From: Mycobacterium sp. ITM-2016-00316
GTDB taxonomy: Bacteria > Actinomycetota > Actinomycetes > Mycobacteriales > Mycobacteriaceae
NCBI RefSeq assembly: GCF_002968335.2
Contig: NZ_CP134398.1
Location: forward strand, 1,240,001-1,304,000
Length of the DNA stretch: 64,000 nucleotides
Direction: 5' to 3'
A model generated the notes under the pieces. That model saw only the letters and a program-made list of their open reading frames with translations, made no database searches and was not told where the DNA came from. Of the stretch, positions 35,339 to 44,462 are shown in pieces (position 1 is the stretch's first letter; each line of letters starts with the position of its first letter). The translations under genes and the position numbers were made by a program.

Positions 35339-36532
35339 ATGACTGACACAATTTCCGTTCGCCCCGAGGATATTTCCCGTCGCTCCGCTCGCCCGGAAGA
35401 CATTTCCCAGGCCACCATCCGCAACCGCGCGGTGCGCTCCGACAAGTACTCCCTGACCCCCGAGCAGGCCGACGCGTTCGGTGCCGAACTCGACGCGATC
35501 CGCGAGCGCGTGGTCGCCGATCTCGGCGAGCGCGACACCACCTACATCCGCAAGGTCATCAAGGCTCAGCGCACCCTCGAGGTCGGTGGCCGGGCCCTGC
35601 TGTTCGGTGGCATCTTCCCGCCGTTCTGGCTGGCCGGCACCGCCATGCTCGGGATCGCCAAGATCCTCGACAACATGGAGATCGGCCACAACATCATGCA
35701 CGGCCAGTACGACTGGACCGGTGATCCGGCGTTGGCCAGCAAGGCGTTCGAGTGGGACAACGCCTGCCCGTCCGATCAGTGGCGGCACTCGCACAACTAC
35801 ATGCACCACACCTACACCAATATCGTCGACATGGATCGCGACATCGGCTACGGCGTCCTGCGGATGAGCGAGGACCAGCGGTGGTCGCCGTACTACCTGG
35901 GTAACCCGGTGTACGCGTTCCTGCTGATGGTGCTGTTCCAGTACGGCGTGGCGCTGCATGAGCTGGAGACCGAACGCATCCGCTCCGGCGAGATCAGCGT
36001 TGCCGACAAGCGCGACATCATCCGCGGCATCTGGCAGAAGACCAAGAAGCAGACGCTGAAGGATTATGTGGCGTTCCCGCTGCTGGCCGGGCCGTTCGCG
36101 CCGTGGGTGTTCACCGGCAATCTGACCGCGAATCTGATGCGCAACGTGTGGTCCTACATGATCATCTTCTGCGGGCATTTCCCGGAAGGGACGCAGGAAT
36201 TCTCCATCGAGGAGACCAAGAGCGAATCACGCGGCCAGTGGTACTTCCGCCAGCTGCTCGGCTCGGCGAACCTGACGGGCGGCAAGTGGTTCCACATTCT
36301 GTCGGGCAATCTGTCCTTCCAGATCGAGCACCACCTGTTCCCGGACATCCCGGCCCACCGGCACGCCGAGATCTCGGTGGAGGTCCGCGAGATCTGCGAG
36401 CGCTACGGCCTGCCCTACAACAGTGGACCGCTGTACAAGCAGTTCGGGACGGTGGTCAAGAAGATCCTGCGGCTGGCTCTGCCGGACCGTAAGCCGGCCA
36501 CTGCGGAATCCGAAGTGTTTCAGGCTGCTTGA
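35339..36532 (+). CDS. desA3: Membrane acyl-CoA delta-9 desaturase (DesA3-like)
   Basis: 397 residues, membrane di-iron desaturase. Histidine boxes: HNIMHG (about 118-123), HSHNYMHH (about 151-158) and, near the C-terminus, [14 protein letters not shown]. Two hydrophobic regions lie between. It introduces a cis double bond into stearoyl-CoA with the upstream reductase. AAGGAA sits before the ATG. Oddity: residues 8-23 read [16 protein letters not shown], a duplicated hexapeptide around a copy of the dispersed GC element, so the N-terminus has been extended. Its end overlaps nei by 13 bp. Confidence 0.92.
   Translation: MTDTISVRPEDISRRSARPEDISQATIRNRAVRSDKYSLTPEQADAFGAELDAIRERVVADLGERDTTYIRKVIKAQRTLEVGGRALLFGGIFPPFWLAGTAMLGIAKILDNMEIGHNIMHGQYDWTGDPALASKAFEWDNACPSDQWRHSHNYMHHTYTNIVDMDRDIGYGVLRMSEDQRWSPYYLGNPVYAFLLMVLFQYGVALHELETERIRSGEISVADKRDIIRGIWQKTKKQTLKDYVAFPLLAGPFAPWVFTGNLTANLMRNVWSYMIIFCGHFPEGTQEFSIEETKSESRGQWYFRQLLGSANLTGGKWFHILSGNLSFQIEHHLFPDIPAHRHAEISVEVREICERYGLPYNSGPLYKQFGTVVKKILRLALPDRKPATAESEVFQAA
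35360..35408. repeat. 30-bp duplication around a GC element inside desA3
   Basis: CGCCCCGAGGATATTTCCC (35360-35378) and CGCCCGGAAGACATTTCCC (35390-35408) are imperfect direct repeats 30 bp apart. Between them lies GTCGCTCCGCT, part of the dispersed element GAGCGGAGCGACGGG (minus strand, 35376-35390). The reading frame is kept. Confidence 0.85.
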
Positions 36533-37275
36533 CAGTTCGGGCACCAATATCTGATCCGGTCGCCGCTGTCGTCCCTCCTGATGGGGGTACGGCAGCGGCG
36601 ACATGGCTCTCCGGCCCGGCCGTACACCCAGAACTGCTGACCGCGGCGGGTATTGCCGGTGATGATGCGATTCGGCCGGTTCCTGTTCACCCACAACATC
36701 TCCCGCGCGCGCTGCACGACTCGTAGGGGATCGGCAAGGGAGCTCACGGGTGCTTCGGGGCCGCGGCCCAACACGAAACACAGTTCGTTGGCGAAGACGT
36801 TTCCGACACCGGCCATCACCTGCTGATCCAGCAGGGCGTCGGCGAGTTGGCGATCCGGCTCGGCGATCAGGTTCGCCGCCGCACGTTGCGGATCCCAGTC
36901 CGGGCCGAGCAGGTCGGGTCCGAGGTGGGCGACCACGTCCTGATCATGGTCGCGTGCCAGGACGTCCAGGATGCCCAGATCGATCCCGAACGCCGCGGTG
37001 TCGGCGGTGCCCAGCACGATCCGGATCCGGTGCTGGGGACCGCGGAACCCGCCGATCACCCAGCTGCCGTCCATCTTGAGATGAGAATGGATGCTGGCCT
37101 CGCCCACCCGGATGAACAGATGCTTCCCGCGGCTGAGGACCTCCTCGACGACCTGCCCGGTCAGGTCCACCGTCGCATGGCGGGGTACCCGGATGTCGCA
37201 ACGGGTCAGCGTTTTCCCGACCAGCGCCTCGCGCAGCTTGGCGGCAGTACGGAAGACGGTGTCACCTTCGGGCAT
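36520..37275 (-). CDS. nei: Endonuclease VIII / Fpg-Nei DNA glycosylase
   Basis: 251 residues. Removes oxidised pyrimidines and cuts the abasic site. [11 protein letters not shown] supplies the N-terminal Pro2 nucleophile and Glu3. The helix-two-turn-helix region is [16 protein letters not shown], and the C-terminal zinc finger is CRRC...CPNC with the conserved Arg/Gly-rich [22 protein letters not shown] before it. Neighbour of lhr, as Rv3297 (nei2) is of Rv3296 in M. tuberculosis; here both are on the minus strand with one gene between. Confidence 0.93.
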   Translation of the reverse strand: MPEGDTVFRTAAKLREALVGKTLTRCDIRVPRHATVDLTGQVVEEVLSRGKHLFIRVGEASIHSHLKMDGSWVIGGFRGPQHRIRIVLGTADTAAFGIDLGILDVLARDHDQDVVAHLGPDLLGPDWDPQRAAANLIAEPDRQLADALLDQQVMAGVGNVFANELCFVLGRGPEAPVSSLADPLRVVQRAREMLWVNRNRPNRIITGNTRRGQQFWVYGRAGEPCRRCRTPIRRDDSGDRIRYWCPNCQAA

Positions 37276-37311
37276 AACCCATTGAACATGCTCACGCCTT
37301 CGCGAACAGAT

Positions 37312-37791
37312 TCAGACGGTGGTGAGCGCCTTCTGCTGCCGGTGCACCCGGTCCAGGGTGGCGAAGTAGAACGCGTAGGCGAACGCGCAGCTGGTGAACA
37401 GGCTGGACACGAAGTACAGCCACGGGCGTTTGATGCCGCGCCGGTGACCGTCGATGATCGTGAACAGCGGCAACAGGATGACGTTGATGATGGTGTAGTC
37501 CTGGCTGGCCGATGCGGCTGCCGGGTTCGCGTAACCGAGCACGATGAACTGTTGCCAGCTGCCGGGACCCCAGATCGGGTTGCCGCCCTCGACTGCATAG
37601 GTCGCGACGAACTGGTGGTTGAAGTAGTAGCCGAGAGCGACCGATGCCATGCCGATGACGTAGAACAGGATTTCGAGCGGTGAGAACATCGCGCCGCCAT
37701 CGGCGGGGCGGGCGAAAACCTGGTGGTTGGCGCGCACGATCCAGGCGATGACGCCGATGCCCAGAACGAGGTGAACGATGAGCGAGACCAT
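37312..37791 (-). CDS. DUF2834-like small membrane protein
   Basis: 159 residues with the ATG used; a TTG start at 37839 would add 16 residues (MSKVTKLAARLADTPS). About four hydrophobic segments: VSLIVHLVLGIGVIAWIV, MFSPLEILFYVIGMASVALGYYF, YTIINVILLPLFTIIDG and WLYFVSSLFTSCAFAYAFYFA. No catalytic motif; function unknown. It lies between lhr and nei on the same strand, with only a few bases after lhr if the TTG start is used, so it is probably co-transcribed with the repair genes. Confidence 0.7.
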   Translation of the reverse strand: MVSLIVHLVLGIGVIAWIVRANHQVFARPADGGAMFSPLEILFYVIGMASVALGYYFNHQFVATYAVEGGNPIWGPGSWQQFIVLGYANPAAASASQDYTIINVILLPLFTIIDGHRRGIKRPWLYFVSSLFTSCAFAYAFYFATLDRVHRQQKALTTV

Positions 37792-37841
37792 GCTCGGAGT
37801 ATCGGCCAGCCGCGCCGCAAGTTTTGTCACTTTTGACAAGT

Positions 37842-40800
37842 TCAGCGCAGGCGAAGCCCCCGCGGTGTGCGGGCGAAACCGGCGGTGACAAGTGCCTCCA
37901 TCACGATGGCGTGCTCCGCACCGGCGCCGGGATCGAGCACGGTCACCGCATTGATGCGTTCCACCAGCAGTGACGGGATCCGTCCCGACGCGACCAGGTT
38001 CGCCAGAGCGGCTGCGGCGGCCGCCTGGGCTTCGGGCTCGGCGCCGAAGCTGAGCAGCGACTTACCGCCGCGCTCCAGGAACCACACCAGCTGTCCGTCG
38101 ACCAGCGCGACGAGTGCCCCGGCCTTGCGTCCCGGGCGGTGTGTCACCTCGGTGTCATCCGGCCACGGCAGCGCCATGCCGTACGGATTGGCGGGGTCGG
38201 TGGCTGCCAGCACCACGGCGTGCAACTCCGGACGCTGCGGGTCGATACCGTCCAGATACGACCGCAGCCGGTCGACGGTGGACGCCGCGGCGAACTGGGC
38301 GCCGCCGAGTGATTCCACGAAATAGCCGCGCTGGCAGCGCCCGGCGTCCTCGAAGGCGGTGAGCACCTTGTACAGCATCGCGAAGCCGCCGGGCACGCCA
38401 TCGGCGGCACCTCGGGTGAGCACGCCGAAGCGGTTCAGCAGCAGCTCGGCCTGGAAGTGTGCGCGCACCGTGGAATCCGGGGTGGCGGCGGGCAATGCCG
38501 ACCAGCGGCCGGCCACCGTCGGGTCGGTGCGCGGCTGGCCCTGGGTCAGGCTGTAGCGGCTCAGTCGTGGGGGGCGCTGGCGTTGACGGTGTGACGGGGC
38601 GCCGGTGCGGCGTGGGCCCGACAGCAGGGCGCGCACCGGGGCGAACGTGTCACCGGTCACCCAGCCGGCCCAGATCAGTTCCCACAGCGCTGTTTTCAGG
38701 TCGCCCTCGGACGATCCGTCGACCAGTTGGCGGAAGAAGTAGGCGCCACCGTGGCCGAGTGACGCCATGATGGCGCGGTGATGGTCGTTGAACTCGATCT
38801 CGGCGGGCGGAGCGAGCGTCATCGGCGCCGAATCGCCGAGGTGGAAGGCGATCCAGCCGTCGGACCCGGCGATCTGACCCATACCCGACCAGGTCACCTC
38901 ACCGGAGGCCAGCAGCTCGTCGAGCATGGCGGGTTGGTAGTCGGCCACCCGCTGGGGGAACACCAGTGTCTCGATCGCCGAGGCCGGCAGTGCCTGGCCG
39001 GCCAACTGCTCGATCACGACGGCCAGACCGTCCACCCCACGGTTGCGGGTGGAGCCGACATGCTGCCAAGCAGGTAGGAACCGGCCGTACGCCGCGGTGC
39101 TGACCGGTTCCACCGCGGCGCGCAAGGCCGCCAATGACCGGCGCCGGAGAATCTTGAGAACCGTGGTGTCACACCACTGCCCGGAGGATCCGGCGATCGC
39201 CTCGGTGAACTCGCCGCGGATCAACCGGCCGTCACCGGCAAGTCTGCCCAACACGTCGGCGGTCACCCGGATACCCAGCCCGAACCGGGCGGCAGCATCC
39301 TCGGTGCTGAAGGGTCCGCGGGTGCGCGCGTAGCGCCCGAGCAGATCGCCAAGGGGGTCGGTGACGGTTTCGGTGAGGCTGGCCGGCACCCAGACCGGTA
39401 CCGCGACCCCGACTCCGTCCCGGAGCAGCGCGACGTCTTCGACAGTCACCCACCACGTCGAGCCCGCGTAGGACACCGTCAGTGCCCGGCGGGCTGCCCG
39501 CAACCCTTCCAGCCAACCGCCGATATCGTCCTGCACGCAGCGTTCGACGATCTCGGCCTCGGTGAGCGGCCCGAGCAGGCGCAGCAGATCGGCAACCCCC
39601 TCGGCGTCGCGGACGGCTCGATCGACATCGAGATGTTGCAGCTGCCTGGTCGTCGCGGTGACGACATCGGGGTCGAGCAGGTCGCGCAGTTCCACCCGGC
39701 CCAGCAACTCGGCCAGCAGCACGGTGTCCAACGACAGTGCGGCGGCGCGCCTTTCGGCCAGCGGGCTGTCGCCCTCATACATGAATGCGCCGACGTACCC
39801 GAACAGTGCGGCGGCGGCGAACGGTGAGGGCGTGGCGGTCTCGACCTCCAACAGCCGGATCTTGCGCTGGGCGACCCTGTTCATCACCTCCGTCAGCGCG
39901 GGCACATCGTAGACATCCTGCAGGCATTCCCGGACGGTCTCGAGCACGATGGGGAATTCGGGATACTTGCGGGCCACGTCGAGCAGCTGCGCGGCGCGTT
40001 GGCGTTGGTGCCACAGCGGGGACCGCTTTCCGGGGTGGCGGCGGGGCAGCAGCAGTGCCCGGGCGGCGCACTCACGGAAGCGGGATGCGAACAGCGCCGA
40101 GCCTCCGACCTCGTCGGTGATGATCGGTTCCAGCTCGTCGGCGTCGAACACGAAGAGCTCAGCCCCGGGTGGATCGTCGCCGCCATCGGGCAGGCGCACG
40201 ATGATGCCGTCGTCGGAGGCGGTCGGTTTCTCATCGATGCCGTAGCGTTCCCGCAGCCGCCGCGCGACCGCCAGCGCCAACGGGCCGTGCACGCGTAAGC
40301 CGTAGGGCGAGTGCAGAATCACCCGCCAGTCGCCCAACTCGTCGTGGAAGCGCTCCACGATCAGGGTGGTGTCGCTGGGGACCGCGCCGGTGGCCTGGCG
40401 CTGCTCGTCGAGCAGTTGCCACAGATTATCGGTGGCAAACTCGTCGAATCCGGTTTCCTGGCATCGTTTCCGGAAGTCGTCAGAGCTCAGTTGGGCGAGT
40501 TCGCCGGTGAACGCGCCGACCGCCGCGCCGAGTTCGGCGGGGCGGCCGACACTGTCACCACGCCAGAACGGTAGCCGCGCGGGCAGGCCCGGTGCGGGCA
40601 CCACCAGCACCCGGTCGTGAGTGATCTCGGTGATGCGCCAACTGGTGGCCCCCAGCGAGATCACATCGCCGGGCCGCGACTCGTAGACCATCTCTTCGTC
40701 GAGTTCACCTACGCGTGAGGGCTTTTCGGACTCGGACGCGAGGTAGACGGTGAACATGCCGCGGTCCGGGATGGCACCACCGGAGGTGACCGCCAGCCGC

Positions 40801-42359
40801 TGGGCGCCGGGCCGTGCGTTCAGGGTTCCGGCATCGCGGTCATAGACCAGTCGCGGGCGTAGCTCGGCGAATTCGGTCGATGGGTACTTCCCTGACAGCA
40901 GATCCAGCGTCGCCTCGAAGGCGCTGCGCGGCAGGCTCGCAAAGGGGGCGCTCCGCCGCACCGTATCGAACCAGGCATCGGCGTCCAGCGGTTCGAGTGC
41001 CGCGGCGGCCACGGTGTGCTGGGCGAGCACGTCCAGTGGGTTCGCCGGCACCCGCATGGTCTCGATCTGGCCGGCCCGCATCCGCTCCACCGTGACGGCG
41101 CAATCGATCAGATCGGTGCGATGCTTGGGGAAGAGCACGCCTTGGGATATCTCACCGACCTGGTGCCCGGCCCGGCCGACGCGCTGCAGGCCGCTGGCCA
41201 CCGACGGCGGCGCCGACACCTGGATGACCAGGTCCACGGCGCCCATATCGATACCGAGTTCCAGGCTGGAGGTGGCGACGACTGCCTTGAGCCGCCCACT
41301 CTTGAGGTCATCTTCGACCAGGGCGCGCTGCTCCTTGCTGACCGAGCCGTGGTGGGCCTTGGCCAGCACCGTCGGGGCGCCGAAGCTCTGCCCGCTGGCC
41401 ATGACGTGTGCCGGCGCGCCGCCGGCCACCTTCGTGTTGTGCCCGCCCGACAGTTCGACACCGTTGCGTTCGGCGTGAATCTCGTTGAGCCGTGAGGTGA
41501 GACGTTCGGCGAGGCGGCGCGAATTGGCGAACACGATCGACGAGTGGTGCGCCTCGACCAGGTCGACGATGCGTTCCTCGACATCGGGCCAGATCGAGCC
41601 CTCGGTCAGATTCGTCATGTCCGGCACCGGAACCTGGACCTGCAGTTCGAAGGTCTTGTCCGCAGGCGGGGCGACGATGGTGGTCGGAGCCGTCCCGGCC
41701 AGGAACCGGGCGACCTCCTCGGCGGGGCGCACCGTCGCCGACAACCCGATCCGCTGCGCCGGCCGCTCCAACATGGCGTCCAGCCGTTCCAGCGAAACGG
41801 CAAGGTGTGCACCGCGTTTGGTGGCGGCGACGGCGTGCACCTCGTCGATGATCACGGTGCGCACATCGGCCAGGGTGTCGCGCGCCGCCGAGGTGAGCAT
41901 CAGGAACAGTGATTCGGGGGTGGTGATCAGGATGTCGGGGGGCCTGGAGATCAGGTCGCGGCGGTCCTTGGGGGTGGTGTCCCCGGAGCGGACGCCGACC
42001 GTGATGCTCGGTGCGGGCACCTCCGCGCGTTCGGCCACCCGGGCCAGTCCGGTCAGCGGGGTGCGCAGATTGCGTTCGACGTCGACGGCCAGTGCCTTGA
42101 GCGGTGAGACGTAGAGGACACGGGTACCGGCAGCCGGCTCGCCGGGATGCTGGGCCAGGTCGTCGATCGCCCACAGGAAGGCGGCCAATGTCTTGCCCGA
42201 GCCGGTGGGGGCGATGACCAGCGTGTTGTCCCCGTCGGCGATCGCCGACCAGGCCTGTTCCTGGGCCGCGGTGGGGGCCGGGAAGGTGCCACGGAACCAG
42301 TCCCGGGTCAGCGGACTGAACCGGGCCAGCGGGTCGATCTGGGCGGGCACGTCCTCCAT
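37842..42359 (-). CDS. lhr: Lhr ATP-dependent DNA helicase
   Basis: 1505 residues, full Lhr length. A 3'-5' superfamily 2 translocase that unwinds DNA:RNA and DNA during repair. Walker A is PTGSGKT (51-57), motif II is DEVH (IIDEVHAVAATKRGAHL), then SATVRP, ATSSLELGIDMGAVD and QRVGRAGHQVG (motif VI). Beyond about residue 850 is the long Lhr C-terminal part with winged-helix and Lhr-CTD segments. ATG 42359 follows GGGGTG; an in-frame TTG lies 7 codons upstream. Antisense frames of several hundred codons in this gene are shadows. Confidence 0.96.
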   Translation of the reverse strand: MEDVPAQIDPLARFSPLTRDWFRGTFPAPTAAQEQAWSAIADGDNTLVIAPTGSGKTLAAFLWAIDDLAQHPGEPAAGTRVLYVSPLKALAVDVERNLRTPLTGLARVAERAEVPAPSITVGVRSGDTTPKDRRDLISRPPDILITTPESLFLMLTSAARDTLADVRTVIIDEVHAVAATKRGAHLAVSLERLDAMLERPAQRIGLSATVRPAEEVARFLAGTAPTTIVAPPADKTFELQVQVPVPDMTNLTEGSIWPDVEERIVDLVEAHHSSIVFANSRRLAERLTSRLNEIHAERNGVELSGGHNTKVAGGAPAHVMASGQSFGAPTVLAKAHHGSVSKEQRALVEDDLKSGRLKAVVATSSLELGIDMGAVDLVIQVSAPPSVASGLQRVGRAGHQVGEISQGVLFPKHRTDLIDCAVTVERMRAGQIETMRVPANPLDVLAQHTVAAAALEPLDADAWFDTVRRSAPFASLPRSAFEATLDLLSGKYPSTEFAELRPRLVYDRDAGTLNARPGAQRLAVTSGGAIPDRGMFTVYLASESEKPSRVGELDEEMVYESRPGDVISLGATSWRITEITHDRVLVVPAPGLPARLPFWRGDSVGRPAELGAAVGAFTGELAQLSSDDFRKRCQETGFDEFATDNLWQLLDEQRQATGAVPSDTTLIVERFHDELGDWRVILHSPYGLRVHGPLALAVARRLRERYGIDEKPTASDDGIIVRLPDGGDDPPGAELFVFDADELEPIITDEVGGSALFASRFRECAARALLLPRRHPGKRSPLWHQRQRAAQLLDVARKYPEFPIVLETVRECLQDVYDVPALTEVMNRVAQRKIRLLEVETATPSPFAAAALFGYVGAFMYEGDSPLAERRAAALSLDTVLLAELLGRVELRDLLDPDVVTATTRQLQHLDVDRAVRDAEGVADLLRLLGPLTEAEIVERCVQDDIGGWLEGLRAARRALTVSYAGSTWWVTVEDVALLRDGVGVAVPVWVPASLTETVTDPLGDLLGRYARTRGPFSTEDAAARFGLGIRVTADVLGRLAGDGRLIRGEFTEAIAGSSGQWCDTTVLKILRRRSLAALRAAVEPVSTAAYGRFLPAWQHVGSTRNRGVDGLAVVIEQLAGQALPASAIETLVFPQRVADYQPAMLDELLASGEVTWSGMGQIAGSDGWIAFHLGDSAPMTLAPPAEIEFNDHHRAIMASLGHGGAYFFRQLVDGSSEGDLKTALWELIWAGWVTGDTFAPVRALLSGPRRTGAPSHRQRQRPPRLSRYSLTQGQPRTDPTVAGRWSALPAATPDSTVRAHFQAELLLNRFGVLTRGAADGVPGGFAMLYKVLTAFEDAGRCQRGYFVESLGGAQFAAASTVDRLRSYLDGIDPQRPELHAVVLAATDPANPYGMALPWPDDTEVTHRPGRKAGALVALVDGQLVWFLERGGKSLLSFGAEPEAQAAAAAALANLVASGRIPSLLVERINAVTVLDPGAGAEHAIVMEALVTAGFARTPRGLRLR

Positions 42360-42402
42360 GGTGCACCCCGGTACCGACAAGTGACGATGACCTGCGCAAA
42401 CA

Positions 42403-42425
42403 CCTGTTCATGGCGCTCGAACAGG
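42403..42425. promoter_or_regulatory. Palindrome in the lhr upstream region
   Basis: CCTGTTC (42403-42409) and GAACAGG (42419-42425) form a 7-bp inverted repeat with a 9-bp spacer, midway between the divergent lhr and small secreted protein. It may be an operator, but it does not fit the TCGAAC-N4-GTTCGA LexA box. Confidence 0.4.
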
Positions 42426-42480
42426 CATATGCTCTTTTCGAAGCCGTCAGTTTCGCTCACGACGACTGAAGGAGTCAGTG

Positions 42481-42846
42481 ATGCGACTGTTCAAGATGCT
42501 CGCCGTGCCCGTGCTGATCGGCGCGGGCCTCACCGCAACCCCCACCCCCCTCGCCGTCGCCGACTGCACCAGCGCCGGTGGCACGACCATCTGCTCGCAG
42601 GGCGATGTCCGCGGCTCGAACACCGGCGACGGTCCGAGCGGATCGTCGGGGCCCTACGTGCCCTACCCCTGCGACTACGACTGGACGGACTGCAACGACG
42701 CCTGGGGATGGGAGATCGACGTCAATCTGGACCCGGACTTCGGCGGGCCGGGTGGACCTGTCGGACCTGATATCGGACTGCCCGGTGGCGGCCGGCCCAA
42801 CGCCGGCGGTGGCCGCGGTGGCGGGCGAGGAGGCGGCCGTCGATGA
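42481..42846 (+). CDS. Small secreted protein with Gly/Arg-rich tail
   Basis: 121 residues. Signal peptide MRLFKMLAVPVLIGAGLTATPTPLAVA, cut before DCTSAGG. The mature protein has four cysteines (two near the start, two in the YPCDYDWTDCNDAWGW region), which may form two disulfides, an acidic middle, then a GGPGGPVGPD stretch and a tail of GGGR repeats. GAAGGAG lies 6 bp before the ATG; a GTG one codon upstream is the longer reading. Overlaps the haemophore gene by ATGA, so the two are made together. Not recognised beyond this. Confidence 0.7.
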   Translation: MRLFKMLAVPVLIGAGLTATPTPLAVADCTSAGGTTICSQGDVRGSNTGDGPSGSSGPYVPYPCDYDWTDCNDAWGWEIDVNLDPDFGGPGGPVGPDIGLPGGGRPNAGGGRGGGRGGGRR

Positions 42847-43229
42847 ACGACCAGAGATCGATCGAGGAGAGCGGCATGCTGATCAATCCCATCCCGGCAC
42901 GGCGGGTAGTGGCGGGGGCGTTCGCTGCGCTCGCCGTGTTCTGCTCCGTCGCAACGGCATCCGCGGAGCCGCTGCCTCCGCCTCCACCACCGCCCAACTG
43001 CACCGCCGCAGATCTGGCCGGGGTGATCGCCGGAGTCACCGCGGCGACATCGGCCTATCTGTTCACCCACCCTCCGGTGAACGATTTCTTCACCGGTCTG
43101 AAGGGTAAGACACAGGACGAGCGCCGAGCCGAGCTCGGCACCTACCTGGACGCCAATCCGCAAGTCCGCGACGAACTTCGGGGTATCCGACAACCCACCA
43201 GGGACTTCCGCGCGCGCTGCGGCGGCTAA
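42843..43229 (+). CDS. MHB-domain haemophore-like secreted protein
   Basis: 128 residues. A basic head, a signal segment VVAGAFAALAVFCSVATASAEP, a proline run, then the mycobacterial haem-binding (MHB) helical domain: NCTAADLAGVIAGVTAATSAYLFTHPPVNDFFTGLKGK...YLDANPQVRDELRGIRQPTRDFRARCGG, with the two bracketing cysteines. Family members bind haem in the cell wall and pass it to MmpL-type importers; none lies nearby. Start at ATG 42843 overlapping the previous stop; a second ATG 11 codons later is also possible. Confidence 0.82.
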   Translation: MNDQRSIEESGMLINPIPARRVVAGAFAALAVFCSVATASAEPLPPPPPPPNCTAADLAGVIAGVTAATSAYLFTHPPVNDFFTGLKGKTQDERRAELGTYLDANPQVRDELRGIRQPTRDFRARCGG

Positions 43230-43885
43230 CGGTTCGCGGCCGATACCGCCGCGGCGAGGGGTGCCGGGATACCCGGCACCCGCCCGACGGCGTCGAGCAG
43301 GCTGTGGGTGCAGGTGTCGGCGACGACATCGGCGTCCAGGGTGGGGTCGAGCACACGCTGGCGGCACAGCTCGAAGGTGAACGCCAGCCAGCCGTACACG
43401 GTGGCCCGCAGGTCGCGGGCCGTGGTGCCGTCCAACGGTCGGCCCGCGGCGGCGCACAGGCGATCGATGATCCGTTCGGCCTGTTTGGCATTGGCCGTCT
43501 CGACCAGATCGTCCACGCCGCCCAGCACCGGATCGGCCCGCCCCATCCCCAGGTATGCCGCCCACGCGCCGTGCGGATGCTGCTCGTCGTAGTGCAGATA
43601 GGCCAGCACGCCTGCGCGGACCTGGTCGAACAGCGACTGTCCGGGATCGGCCGGGGCGTTGGTGGCTTCGAACAACCGCTCGCCCTCGGCCCGGACCACC
43701 GCGGCGAAGAAGGCGCGTTTGTCCGGGAAGTAGTGATACATCAGGGCGCGGGACACCCCGGCACGTTCGGCGATCTCGTCGATCCGGACTTCGTCATATG
43801 GGCGTTGACCGAAGACCTCGGCGCCCAGGATCAGCAGTTCGCTGCGTCGATCGCCGGGGGAGAGCCGGCGCCGGGTTTCGCCCAC
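43226..43885 (-). CDS. TetR-family regulator
   Basis: 219 residues. DNA-binding domain RRSELLILGAEVFGQRPYDEVRIDEIAERAGVSRALMYHYFPDKRAFFAAVVRAEGERL at the N-terminus, with the ligand domain after. Divergent from a VOC protein across 82 bp, which is the most likely target besides itself. Its stop overlaps the haemophore stop (CTAA), tail to tail. Confidence 0.87.
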   Translation of the reverse strand: MGETRRRLSPGDRRSELLILGAEVFGQRPYDEVRIDEIAERAGVSRALMYHYFPDKRAFFAAVVRAEGERLFEATNAPADPGQSLFDQVRAGVLAYLHYDEQHPHGAWAAYLGMGRADPVLGGVDDLVETANAKQAERIIDRLCAAAGRPLDGTTARDLRATVYGWLAFTFELCRQRVLDPTLDADVVADTCTHSLLDAVGRVPGIPAPLAAAVSAANR

Positions 43886-43967
43886 GCAGGCATCGTAGTG
43901 CGCACGCGTGCCACCGTAGATCCGGACCAGCGACCGTGCGAGCCTCCCGGTCTGTCACACTCCAGTC

Positions 43968-44462
43968 ATGATCCAGGGCTTCTCCCATATCGGCATCGGT
44001 GTCACCGATCTCGACCGTTCGATCCGCTTCTACACCGAGGTATTCGGGTTCGCGCAGCTCTACCAGCTCGACTTCGACAACAACGAAGTGGCCGCCACCA
44101 TGGAGCAGGAGGGGCGATTCCGTTCCGCGATGCTCATCCGCGACGACATCCGGATCGAATTGTTGCAGTGGGTCGACGTCCCGATCACCGGGTCGGGGCA
44201 GCGCAAGCCGATGACGGAGCTCGGTTTCACCCACCTCTCGTTCCGGGTGGAAGACGTCGACGGCCTCACCGAGGCGATCCTTGCCGCGGGCGGGACTCTG
44301 GTGGAGTCGACGCGCACCGTGCTGGGTGATGCCGCGGACCCGACCTCGGGCCGGTTCATCTATCTGACCGACCCCGACGGCACGCGCATCGAACTCATGC
44401 AGAACGTGCCCGATCTCTCCGGGATCAGCGCCGCCGACATCGCGGCGGCGGCCGGCGGTTAG
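43968..44462 (+). CDS. VOC-superfamily (glyoxalase-like) protein
   Basis: 164 residues with two beta-alpha-beta-beta-beta modules. The metal-ligand positions are His in FSHIGIGV, Glu in IRIELLQW, His in FTHLSFRVEDV and Glu in TRIELMQN, the His/Glu-His/Glu set of glyoxalase I and methylmalonyl-CoA epimerase. The substrate is unknown. Divergent TetR upstream suggests induction by a small molecule. The stop overlaps the lipoprotein stop (TTAG). Confidence 0.8.
   Translation: MIQGFSHIGIGVTDLDRSIRFYTEVFGFAQLYQLDFDNNEVAATMEQEGRFRSAMLIRDDIRIELLQWVDVPITGSGQRKPMTELGFTHLSFRVEDVDGLTEAILAAGGTLVESTRTVLGDAADPTSGRFIYLTDPDGTRIELMQNVPDLSGISAADIAAAAGG

Noticed and set aside
41308-42411. Long second frame on the lhr strand (367 codons)
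   Set aside because: It is an out-of-frame reading of lhr, rich in Arg, Gly and His with no domain; the high G+C content creates many such frames.
42403-42425. LexA box for lhr
   Set aside because: CCTGTTC-N9-GAACAGG does not match TCGAAC-N4-GTTCGA in half-site or spacing.
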